This document shows positions 1-5,675 of a DNA stretch of 9,495 bases, in pieces; positions within the stretch are counted from its first letter, which is position 1, and every line of letters begins with the position of its first letter. Under the pieces are notes generated by a model. That model worked only from the letters and a program-made list of their open reading frames with translations. It was not told where the DNA came from and did not search any database. Source of the stretch: Acetobacter farinalis (GTDB lineage: Bacteria > Pseudomonadota > Alphaproteobacteria > Acetobacterales > Acetobacteraceae). Made by a program: the position numbers and the translations under genes. The stretch is taken from positions 1 through 9,495 of the forward strand of contig NZ_JAPIUX010000031.1 in NCBI RefSeq assembly GCF_026240015.1, in the 5' to 3' direction.

Positions 1-42
1 AGCAAGCCGCTCTTCAACATCAAAGAAACCAGTCTGCTTCAT
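1..42 (-). CDS. IS5-family transposase, N-terminal 14 codons (cut by window edge)
   Basis: Reading leftwards from the ATG at 42-40, the frame gives MKQTGFFDVEERLA and runs open off the window edge. This matches the start typical of IS5-family transposases as I remember them (M-[KR]-Q-T-x-[FL]-F-D-x-[DE]-x-R-L). A run of five G on the coding strand (51-55) lies 8 bases upstream of the ATG and may help initiation. The start sits only about 50 bases from the point where the neighbouring relaxase frame loses its character, as expected for an IS whose transposase begins close to the element end. Only 14 residues are visible, so the assignment rests on a short motif; subgroup and intactness cannot be judged. 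Confidence 0.5.
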   Translation of the reverse strand, partial: MKQTGFFDVEERLA

Positions 43-93
43 GATCCATGCCCCCAATCAACTCAAGGGAAATGGAATCACAGAGCAGCTCTC
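1..93 (-). mobile_element. End of an IS5-like insertion sequence (partial)
   Basis: This stretch holds the start of an IS5-like transposase gene and the short leader before it. The inner boundary is placed near 93 by inference: read leftwards, the relaxase frame goes from a Pro/Ser/Gly-rich tail (…EKPPGF) into unrelated residues (ESCSVIPFPLS) and a stop at 58-60, and the sequence beginning GAGAGCTGCTCTG at 93 could be a terminal inverted repeat. The other IS end and any target duplication lie outside the window, so the exact boundary is unproven. Confidence 0.4.
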
Positions 94-1128
94 AAAACCA
101 GGGGGTTTTTCGAACCCTCCAGATGATACGCTTACACCGACTGGGCCAGCAGAAGAAGCAGTTTTAACTGCTTCTGACATAGAAGGTTTTGATATCTGCT
201 CAATAGTGGCAGGCTTGTCAGTAGCAGATGCTGGTGTGGCTTCTGCTGGCTGTTTTGCTACTACTTCAAGCGGTTTAAATGATGTGTCTATGCCCTGCTC
301 AAGTGCTTCATGCATATTATTGAAATCTTGTTTTTTCATACCGAAAAGACGATTAGCAGAGCCTAAAACTTGGTTTTCACTATTAACAATAATGTATGTG
401 TTGGCTTTATCCCCTTTCTTAATATCTAATCCCACATCTAACATTTGCTCATATAATTGAGAAAATGATTCAGATGATATACGCAGGTCTTTCAATGATT
501 GACGGACCTCATTTAATTGAATTCCGCCAATTTTTGCACGTCTAAATTGTTTATCTGAATAACAAGCATCAGGGGCATTCTTAGGGTCTAATGATGGTGT
601 GTTTTTTCTAATGATATCAGCATAATATGAGCGTCCAGATTTTTCTAAATCTTTAATGACTGAATTATTATGCTTTCCGATAACAGGAGCATGGTGAAAA
701 TCTATTTCCGCAATACGAGCAATTTTTTCTTCTCTTATCTTAGAAAACGATGAATCCATGATTCTGCCGTTAGATAATACTTCAGGAAAATAAACATGGT
801 AATGATGGTTAGATGCTTTGCCATCTGCTCGCTGTTTTGTATGTTTTACAATAGTCGTTTTTGATGCATCTGCTTTGAATTCACGAGCATAATTTTTAAC
901 TAATTCAATAAGTTGCTCGTCAGTCATATCTTCATACGATGATATCTTTATGTGTCTGACCGCATACTTAGAACCGACCGCTCTGGCTCGTCCAAGCTCT
1001 GATTTTACGTCAAATTCAGAACCTTGAAGCACTTCAATAGCTTCATTGTCAGACCCATGAAACACATGGCGACATGTTGAAGACATGCCAGAAGCCGATG
1101 TTTTCATACGTGCTGATTTGACTATCAT
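58..1128 (-). CDS. Plasmid mobilisation relaxase, probably 3'-truncated by an IS
   Basis: This 356-residue protein looks like a mobilisation relaxase, the enzyme that nicks one strand at oriT and stays covalently bound to the 5' end during transfer. Visible signs are the N-terminal segment SSTCRHVFHGSDNEA (about 16-30), a segment EQLIELVKNYAREFKAD (71-87), and the histidine motif NHHYHVYFPE (107-116, with H96 before it), which fits the metal-binding motif of the relaxase/mobilisation-nuclease superfamily. Which of the few tyrosines near the N-terminal half is catalytic is not clear. MOB class is uncertain; MOBP-like is my best guess because a MobC-type partner lies just upstream. The start lies 5 bases after the mobC stop, so translation is probably coupled. 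The nuclease-like part is followed by a Pro/Ala/Ser-rich linker (about 285-340) that ends abruptly, suggesting that an IS removed a C-terminal domain. Nicking may survive, but C-terminal functions may not. Confidence 0.75.
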   Translation of the reverse strand: MIVKSARMKTSASGMSSTCRHVFHGSDNEAIEVLQGSEFDVKSELGRARAVGSKYAVRHIKISSYEDMTDEQLIELVKNYAREFKADASKTTIVKHTKQRADGKASNHHYHVYFPEVLSNGRIMDSSFSKIREEKIARIAEIDFHHAPVIGKHNNSVIKDLEKSGRSYYADIIRKNTPSLDPKNAPDACYSDKQFRRAKIGGIQLNEVRQSLKDLRISSESFSQLYEQMLDVGLDIKKGDKANTYIIVNSENQVLGSANRLFGMKKQDFNNMHEALEQGIDTSFKPLEVVAKQPAEATPASATDKPATIEQISKPSMSEAVKTASSAGPVGVSVSSGGFEKPPGFESCSVIPFPLS

Positions 1129-1133
1129 CTGAC

Positions 1134-1478
1134 TTACTTCTTAATAGTAGCAATCATGCTGTCTATCTGTGATAGAATTTTTAAGCATTGCTTCATGTTG
1201 TCATTAGCATCATTATAGCCCTCGCCTGAGTTTAGCTTTCTTGCAATCTGATTCAGGTTGTTGCCAATTCTGCTAACTTCTTCTCTGGTTAATTTTAATT
1301 CTGACAGCAATGAAATCTTATCATCATTCAACATATGAGCAGAATTCATCAGACTACGGAAATAGTTTGCAAGTGTCTTATATCCGCAAGATTTTGCTGT
1401 ATCATTCCATGACTGAAGCTCTTGCTTAGATGCTCTAACTGATAATCTGGTCTGGGTTCTGTTCAGGTTTGGCTTCAT
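1134..1478 (-). CDS. mobC: MobC-like relaxosome accessory protein
   Basis: This 114-residue protein fits the MobC family, small DNA-binding proteins that help open oriT and load the relaxase. Residues 8-44 (RTQTRLSVRASKQELQSW… then ANYFRSLM) resemble a ribbon-helix-helix fold, and residues 67-83 (EEVSRIGNNLNQIARKLN) are the hallmark helix of MobC proteins. I chose the ATG at 1478-1476 because GAGGA lies 8 bases upstream; the frame stays open further up, to 1529, but those codons give an unlikely leader (MHPWTCLYVF) and overlap the region before the gene. The relaxase gene follows after 5 bases on the same strand, so the two form an operon. The hairpin at 1535-1586, just upstream, is the probable DNA target. 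The gene is AT-rich like the rest of the left half. Confidence 0.8.
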   Translation of the reverse strand: MKPNLNRTQTRLSVRASKQELQSWNDTAKSCGYKTLANYFRSLMNSAHMLNDDKISLLSELKLTREEVSRIGNNLNQIARKLNSGEGYNDANDNMKQCLKILSQIDSMIATIKK

Positions 1479-1534
1479 AATAATCATCCTCAAATGTATG
1501 AATACATATAAGCAGGTCCACGGGTGCAACCCTG

Positions 1535-1586
1535 GCCAGATGGCATTGGATAGCCCTGAAAGGGGTAGCCGTATGCCACCTCTGGC
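1535..1586. other. Candidate origin of transfer (oriT): long imperfect hairpin upstream of mobC
   Basis: An extended stem can be traced by eye. GCCAGA (1535-1540) pairs with TCTGGC (1581-1586), TGGCAT (1541-1546) pairs with ATGCCA (1573-1578), and an inner arm GG.TA.CCCT (1548-1557) pairs with AGGG.TA.CC (1561-1570) around a GAA loop, with a CC bulge and two mismatches. It lies between mobC and the divergent small gene and is richer in G and C than its surroundings. Relaxase operons usually have their oriT directly upstream, with inverted repeats beside the nick. I do not recognise a nick-site consensus with confidence, and an RNA-level role is also possible. Confidence 0.45.
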
Positions 1587-1641
1587 AATATATAATAGTA
1601 TTCTTTAATCTGTATTATATCATTAATATCAAATACCACTT

Positions 1642-1664
1642 TATACCGTGTTTATACCGGTATA
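1642..1664. promoter_or_regulatory. Operator-like palindrome TATACCGGTATA with a half-copy
   Basis: A perfect 12-base palindrome, TATACCGGTATA (1653-1664), is preceded by a partial copy TATACCG (1642-1648) with 11-base centre spacing. It lies 15 bases upstream of the -35 element of the rightward small gene and between that gene and mobC, so a regulator bound here could control both directions. MobC or the small gene product are possible binders. This is a sequence observation; the role is inferred. Confidence 0.4.
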
Positions 1665-1679
1665 ATATACTTAATTATA

Positions 1680-1708
1680 TTGACATTTTATTTATGATAT
1701 ACTATAGT
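1680..1708 (+). promoter_or_regulatory. Sigma-70-type promoter for the 90-residue ORF
   Basis: TTGACA (1680-1685) is a perfect -35 element, followed after 17 bases by TATAGT (1703-1708), one base from the -10 consensus. Transcription would start near 1715, about 20 bases before the ATG at 1736, with the ribosome-binding site AGAGGA at 1721-1726 inside the leader. This is the clearest promoter in the window. Confidence 0.7.
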
Positions 1709-1735
1709 AATATTATAAAAAGAGGACATGAAATT

Positions 1736-2008
1736 ATGACTGACGCAGAGATGAAAGAGTTTCTCGCAAACCCAAAAGAATACAATAAGAAGCAACATCA
1801 GAAGGCATGGAAGCCATATAATGATGCTGTTCAATCATCTAGCTTGCGTAGCGTTCATAACAAAATGTCTGCTGTTTCAGATCGTGCTTCAGCATACTTG
1901 TCACCAGTCGCCAAAGCTGAATACGATAGAAAAAAATCTATTGAATTGATGAAAGTCGATATGCTTGATGCTCAATATAAAGAACGTGCAAAATTGTTAT
2001 TCACATAA
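1736..2008 (+). CDS. Small hypothetical protein (90 residues)
   Basis: I do not recognise this protein. It starts MTDAEMKEFLANPKEYNKKQ and is rich in Lys, Glu, Ala and Ser, with no signal peptide, membrane segment or Cys. Most of it should be alpha-helical, with an amphipathic C-terminal stretch (AKAEYDRKKSIELMKVDML). The ATG at 1736 was chosen over an in-frame ATG at 1694 because 1694 overlaps the promoter, while AGAGGA lies 9 bases before 1736. It is divergent from mobC across the oriT candidate, a place where plasmids often carry small regulators or relaxosome helpers; that role is only inferred. Its stop codon overlaps the A-tract of the leftward terminator at 2007-2028. Confidence 0.6.
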   Translation: MTDAEMKEFLANPKEYNKKQHQKAWKPYNDAVQSSSLRSVHNKMSAVSDRASAYLSPVAKAEYDRKKSIELMKVDMLDAQYKERAKLLFT

Positions 2009-2028
2009 AAAAAGAGGCCATAAGCCTC
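2007..2028 (-). terminator. Intrinsic terminator of the leftward 257-residue ORF
   Basis: On the minus strand, GAGGC (2028-2024) and GCCTC (2018-2014) form a five-pair stem around a five-base loop, directly followed by seven T residues (2013-2007). It sits 18 bases past the stop of the leftward gene. There is no T-run on the plus strand, so it is unlikely to serve the converging small gene equally well. Confidence 0.7.
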
Positions 2029-2046
2029 CCTATTAATGATATATTA

Positions 2047-2820
2047 TTATCTCGTTAGCTGTAAGCTATTGGCTTCTTTCTTAATGTGAATGTTTCCATC
2101 CTCATCAAGCTCAATATTATTTTTCAAATAATCTTTTAAATCATTCGTATTCAAATGCATATTAATAATATCATTTTTGATATTGTCGTTAGACATCACA
2201 CAGATAAGCTTTTGTTGTAGTTCTTTTGCTTCAAGTGCTTCAGGTCTATTCTGGAAATCTTCAATCATTTCCATACGTTCATTGCGACAGATATCAAGAG
2301 CTTGATGCATCTGCTCACGTAATTCTAAATCTTTCGATATATACGGAGATAACATAGCATCCTGATACGGCTGATAATGATTTATCAAAAACGAATTCAG
2401 GAATTCAGCCATTATTTTATTACAATTTCTCAAAAATTCAGCTTCATTTGAAAACATTCCAGTAATAGGTGTGCTGTTCATCTGAGACGGATCAATAAGC
2501 ATGAAATCAAGTTTTTCTTTAAGATATTGCTCCACTTCTTTTTTATCATCACCAAGCTTTTTTAACTCACGAGTAAAAGGATTATCCGTTTCAAATAGCT
2601 CTTTATATTGTTTTTCATGATCGAGCATTTCGGTAGTAATCTCAGGATGTGTTTTTAAAATAACTTTATTCAATGCATTATTGAGAAAAGCAGAATTCAT
2701 ATTAAATGAATTCGTATTAATTTCTAACTTCTTATTATTCTCATGATCTTTTTTTTCATCATCTGACATAGATGCTAACTGTTCTCTCTTTTGCTTTATT
2801 CTATCTCTAAAATTTGACAT
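2047..2820 (-). CDS. Hypothetical charged, helical protein (257 residues)
   Basis: I do not recognise this protein. It is hydrophilic, Asn/Lys/Glu-rich and probably almost all helical, with no signal peptide or membrane segment. The N-terminus (MSNFRDRIKQKREQLASMSDDEKKD) looks like a charged coil; the middle (about 60-190) is more globular with Phe, Tyr and Leu, including HYQPYQDAMLSPYIS; the C-terminus (DLKDYLKNNIELDEDGNIHIKKEA) is acidic and then basic. The ATG at 2820-2818 has AGGAG (2834-2830) 9 bases upstream. It has its own terminator and stands apart from the mob operon and the rightward cassette. Its AT-rich composition matches those neighbours. A plasmid accessory role is likely but unspecified. 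Confidence 0.65.
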   Translation of the reverse strand: MSNFRDRIKQKREQLASMSDDEKKDHENNKKLEINTNSFNMNSAFLNNALNKVILKTHPEITTEMLDHEKQYKELFETDNPFTRELKKLGDDKKEVEQYLKEKLDFMLIDPSQMNSTPITGMFSNEAEFLRNCNKIMAEFLNSFLINHYQPYQDAMLSPYISKDLELREQMHQALDICRNERMEMIEDFQNRPEALEAKELQQKLICVMSNDNIKNDIINMHLNTNDLKDYLKNNIELDEDGNIHIKKEANSLQLTR

Positions 2821-2971
2821 TATACTATACTCCTATTCTATTTATAATTATATCATAAGAAAATACATATTATATTACCAAATAATTATACTGAATAATT
2901 TATAAATATCGTTATTATTTATTTAATTATATGATTAATATGCATTATATTCTGTATCTATATTAATATGA

Positions 2972-2977
2972 TATAAT
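2972..2977 (+). promoter_or_regulatory. Possible -10 element of the exonuclease/glycosylase cassette
   Basis: TATAAT at 2972-2977 lies 32 bases before the ATG at 3004, with GGAG (2991-2994) as ribosome-binding site. The -35 region is poor, the closest match being TTCTGT near 2950-2955. The whole spacer is very AT-rich, so a chance match to the -10 is easy and this call is weak. Confidence 0.3.
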
Positions 2978-3003
2978 AATATTAGTTATGGGAGATTATA
3001 AAA

Positions 3004-3510
3004 ATGGATTTAATACTAGATACAGAAACAACAGGACTTAATTATGATGATGTAATTCTTGAAATTGGCATATGTGATATGAATTCTAATATTCTGATGG
3101 ATAAGAGGATAAAGCCGAAATCAAAAAAGTCATGGCCAGGTGCCGAACGCATTCATCATATATCATTTGACGATGTTAAAGAGTGTCCTGAATTTCCTGA
3201 TATAGTGGATACGCTGAAAAGCATATTAATCCCAAACCGTGTGATAATTTTTAACTCTGATTACGATGTCAGATTATTACGACAGACAGCAGAAAGCTAC
3301 GGATTAGATACTGACTGGATTGATAATTTAGATGTCGTTTGTTGTATGTATGAATCTGGCAGGAAATGGCCGGATTACGCAAACTACTACGGCGGAATGA
3401 AATTAATTACAGCAAGTAAATTGGCTGGTTCTGGGTTTGTCGGAAAACCACATTCCGCCGTTGGAGGCGCATTGACAACATCAAAGGTTTGGCAGGCGAT
3501 CAACTCGTAA
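3004..3510 (+). CDS. DnaQ-like 3'-5' exonuclease fold protein with degenerate Exo III motif
   Basis: This 168-residue protein consists of a single DEDDh (DnaQ/RNase T-type) exonuclease domain, which removes nucleotides from 3' ends using two metal ions held by four acidic residues. Exo I is clear at the N-terminus (LDTETTG, D6 and E8). Exo II is IIFNSDYDVRLL with D88. Exo III should read H-x-A-x-x-D-A; here it is HSAVGGA (150-156), so the His is kept but the last Asp is Gly (GGC, one base from GAC). This may make it weak or inactive as a nuclease, or a binding-only protein, unless D86 or another acid substitutes. The ATG follows GGAG by 9 bases. It is the first gene of a three-gene cassette, with 37 bases to the next gene. 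Full DnaQ epsilon is longer and has a polymerase-binding tail, absent here. Confidence 0.75.
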   Translation: MDLILDTETTGLNYDDVILEIGICDMNSNILMDKRIKPKSKKSWPGAERIHHISFDDVKECPEFPDIVDTLKSILIPNRVIIFNSDYDVRLLRQTAESYGLDTDWIDNLDVVCCMYESGRKWPDYANYYGGMKLITASKLAGSGFVGKPHSAVGGALTTSKVWQAINS

Positions 3511-3547
3511 TTATATTAAGAATTAACAAGAAGGTGGGAGTCTTCAA

Positions 3548-4315
3548 ATGAATAGTAAGCTTCATTCTTTATATTCCGATTTTAAATATGAATTAATAAA
3601 AAATGACATAAAATTTCCTGGAGCCTCAGCACCCTACCTACTCTCTCCCACTAAAGAGTATTGGGACTCAAAATTTAAAGTCGTTGTTCTTGGACAAGAA
3701 ACACTTGGATGGAATTGGAGTAAGCAAAATTGCTCTGATTATCCAGCTTACGGAAATTGGCCTTATTCTGATATCTGTTGCTACGATGATTTTTTAACTC
3801 ACCAAGATTCAGTGGATGCCTTAATGGAAGGCTACACTCGCTTTGATAATGCATCACATCAACCGAAAAATAAGAGCCGTGCATTTTGGCAAGCATTTGA
3901 CCAAATACAGCAAGACCTTGGATGCTCAATTATTTCTGGGAACGTATGTAGAATTTCATACCCTGACGATAATGGAAGTCGTTATTTTAACGCTCCTAAA
4001 GAATTACAAAAAATATTTGACCCATATCAGGAAAAACTTTTAAGAAATGAGTTGGAAATACTTTGCCCAAATGCTGTAATTATGCTTACTTCATCAAAAT
4101 ATGATGATTTCATTTGGAACGCTTTTCCATACCCTGAGCTGACTCTTAATCCCATAGAAAATAATATTGCTGAAACGAAGCTTGGTAAATTTTCTATGCC
4201 TAATTTACCATTTGCAATTTATCGAACCTATCACCCTCAAGGATTAAGATTTACAGGTCATTTGGATTGGATACAGGACATCTGCAATCTCATTAAAAAT
4301 GAGTCAGTAAAATAA
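3548..4315 (+). CDS. Uracil-DNA glycosylase superfamily-like protein (255 residues)
   Basis: The fold is inferred from three short motifs in the right order. A beta-strand and turn KVVVLGQETLGW (44-55) resembles the UDG motif 1 (VVxLGQDPY), where the base-flipping water-activating loop lies. NVCRIS (132-137) could carry the Asn of the base-recognition strand. ELEILCPNAVIMLTSSKYDDF (168-188) resembles the helix and strand before motif 2, and IYRTYHPQGLRF (224-235) resembles the HP-containing motif 2. The usual Asp and Pro after GQ are E and T, so substrate and activity are open; it may act on another modified base or only bind DNA. GGGAG lies 7 bases before the ATG. It sits between a DnaQ-like gene and a small unknown gene, suggesting DNA repair or defence. 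No membrane segment or signal peptide is seen. Confidence 0.5.
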   Translation: MNSKLHSLYSDFKYELIKNDIKFPGASAPYLLSPTKEYWDSKFKVVVLGQETLGWNWSKQNCSDYPAYGNWPYSDICCYDDFLTHQDSVDALMEGYTRFDNASHQPKNKSRAFWQAFDQIQQDLGCSIISGNVCRISYPDDNGSRYFNAPKELQKIFDPYQEKLLRNELEILCPNAVIMLTSSKYDDFIWNAFPYPELTLNPIENNIAETKLGKFSMPNLPFAIYRTYHPQGLRFTGHLDWIQDICNLIKNESVK

Positions 4316-4348
4316 CCTATAAACCAATCATACGTTGGCAGGAATTAG

Positions 4349-4738
4349 ATGACTTCCGATGATAATGCGTCTGTAGGAATTTTTTGGCTTATAGCCGAAA
4401 AAGGACGCTCTTTTTTGCTCACAGATAAAATAAAATACTCTCAAGCAGAATCATATGGTGATGCATTAACATGGGGTGGACATTACGAATTCTGGGAGCA
4501 GTTACGGAAAAACCATAAAAACAATGTGCCTCTTTGGTCTGAGTATGAGGAATGGCCTAGAGGTCGAGTGATCTATAACACCAAGAGCCATAATTTTATT
4601 GCTTACGCCGATAAGAAATTATTGACCAAAAATGGGAAAAAGCTACTTATAGACGAATTTTGCTTACCAAATGCCAATACCATTTTCTTGGCTGACAGCC
4701 ATTATATAAGCATTAGAAATCCCACTATTCCTATGTAA
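4349..4738 (+). CDS. Hypothetical protein (129 residues), last gene of the cassette
   Basis: I do not recognise this protein. It is mixed alpha/beta, rich in aromatic residues (FWEQL, LWSEYEEWP), with a central piece PRGRVIYNTKSHNFIAYADKKLL (about 69-91) that reads like two beta-strands, and no membrane segment. The short AGGAA (4340-4344) lies only 4 bases before the ATG, so initiation may depend on coupling to the gene 33 bases upstream. Same strand, close spacing and similar AT-rich composition tie it to the exonuclease-like and glycosylase-like genes; a partner or immunity role is possible but not shown by the sequence. The cassette ends at the nested repeats 4789-4848. Confidence 0.6.
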   Translation: MTSDDNASVGIFWLIAEKGRSFLLTDKIKYSQAESYGDALTWGGHYEFWEQLRKNHKNNVPLWSEYEEWPRGRVIYNTKSHNFIAYADKKLLTKNGKKLLIDEFCLPNANTIFLADSHYISIRNPTIPM

Positions 4739-4788
4739 TTTATGAATAACTTTCCTCATAAAATTCACCCTAAAAACCTGATCTTCAA

Positions 4789-4855
4789 TCAGCACTTAGC
4801 CAGCACCTACCGCTCGATAGGTGCTGGATGGTGTTAAATAGGTGCTGAATTTTTT
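4789..4855 (+). terminator. Nested inverted repeats of TAGGTGCTG plus T-run: terminator and/or recombinase sites
   Basis: Four 10-base segments share the same core: TCAGCACTTA (4789-4798), CCAGCACCTA (4800-4809), TAGGTGCTGG (4818-4827) and TAGGTGCTGA (4839-4848). The inner pair forms a perfect 10-pair stem with an 8-base loop; the outer pair forms a second stem with one mismatch (G-U in RNA). Six T residues (4850-4855) follow two bases after the outer stem, so it can end the rightward cassette. Four copies of one word, in two orientations, about 100 bases from the tRNA fragment, also fit arm-type binding sites of an integrase or repeats bound by a replication protein. Confidence 0.55.
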
Positions 4856-4886
4856 GTATTGACAAATCAAAAAATCTATGCAGATC

Positions 4887-4908
4887 GAATCACAGAAAAC
4901 TGCGATTC
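4887..4908. repeat. Inverted repeat GAATCACAG / CTGCGATTC
   Basis: GAATCACAG (4887-4895) and CTGCGATTC (4900-4908) pair with one mismatch around AAAA. It lies 45 bases beyond the CCA end of the tRNA fragment, in the position of a tRNA transcription terminator reading leftwards, but the nearest T-run on that strand (4875-4870) is 11 bases away. It could be a weakened terminator or another binding site at the element end. Confidence 0.35.
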
Positions 4909-4952
4909 TTGTTGATTTTTCGCTGTATATACAGTAACTTAGCAATGGTTGT

Positions 4953-5014
4953 TGGCGGAGAGATAGGGATTCGAACCCTAGGTACAATTGCTTGCACAAC
5001 GGTTTTCGAGACCG
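4953..5014 (-). pseudogene. 3' fragment of tRNA-Ser(CGA): tRNA-type attachment site (att)
   Basis: Read leftwards, the fragment holds the anticodon arm CGGT-CTCGAAA-ACCG (5014-5000, anticodon CGA), a long variable arm GTGCAA…TTGTAC typical of class II tRNAs such as tRNA-Ser, a perfect T-arm TAGGG-TTCGAAT-CCCTA (4980-4964), the 3' acceptor strand TCTCTCC (4963-4957), discriminator G and CCA (4955-4953). The 5' acceptor strand (GGAGAGA) and the D-arm are missing; upstream of 5014 the sequence is unrelated. Loss of everything 5' of the anticodon stem is the usual result of tyrosine-recombinase integration in a tRNA anticodon loop. By the usual geometry the element lies on the 5' side of the fragment, here to the right with the polymerase, unless this is an unintegrated attP. 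Confidence 0.8.
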
Positions 5015-5675
5015 AAAATGACCCCCCTTCTAATCAATGACTTATCCTATCATATTGTTGATTTTGAACGATATTTTTTGCGTTACGTTGACTCAGGGTT
5101 GATGGAATTGAGCCTATCTAGCAGATCGATTGTCGCAAATTGTCGCAAGATTCCGTTCCAGATGTTCGTCTTCTGTTCTCAATTAAAAATCAACCATCAC
5201 GCAGTTGTTACTAACTGACTCTAGTTGCGCCTAGATGCACCAGAAGCGCTACTGGCTGCGTCTAACGCGCCACCCCCAGCATGTGCCTAGGCATGCCAAG
5301 GCAACGAAAATGTCGATCTATGAATTTTATTTCATAAACGCAGCCCCCTACAGATCATCGGAAATGGGCGAAATCCCCCTCGATTTGATGTCACGTGAGC
5401 GGCCTCTTTGCTCACGACGCAAGAGCCACTCAATCTATTGATTTCATTGCATATTTTTGAGATGCGTCCATGGACGGCGGCGCAGTTACGAACAGGCGAC
5501 GCATGTAATCTTGAACATATTTGAACTATAAGATGAGCCACTTTTGATCATCAGATGAACAGCATATGTCGTTTACTTTTCTTACTGATTTGCGCCATCC
5601 TGACCTCAGGTATCAGGGACTAACTCCCTTAATATTCCACAGCATTAACAACCCTAAATCAGATGGAGATGAGAC
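5015..5675. other. Gene-free, dyad-rich spacer at the composition boundary
   Basis: No convincing gene is seen; the open frames here lack ribosome-binding sites and protein-like composition. It holds a tandem 10-base repeat ATTGTCGCAA (5129-5138 and 5139-5148); an imperfect hairpin TAGATGCACCAG / CTGGCTGCGTCTA (5232-5243 / 5252-5264); a perfect palindrome TGCCTAGGCA (5284-5293); a perfect 7-pair hairpin CGTGAGC / GCTCACG (5394-5400 / 5410-5416); a second 10-base-spaced repeat of TTGAAC (5511 and 5521); and small dyads CCTGA-CC-TCAGG (5599-5610) and AGGGA-CTAAC-TCCCT (5615-5629) before the excisionase-like gene. These could be protein-binding sites for recombination or replication, or a structured RNA. 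Remnants of a decayed integrase were looked for and not seen. Confidence 0.5.

Noticed and set aside
41..460. Rightward open frame of 139 residues
   Set aside because: It lies opposite the relaxase gene, has no ribosome-binding site, and its Ser/Ala/Pro-rich translation mirrors the low-complexity relaxase tail.
4953..5043. Complete tRNA-Ser gene
   Set aside because: The D-arm and 5' acceptor strand TCTCTCC (expected near 5035-5045 on the plus strand) are absent, so only the 3' part exists.
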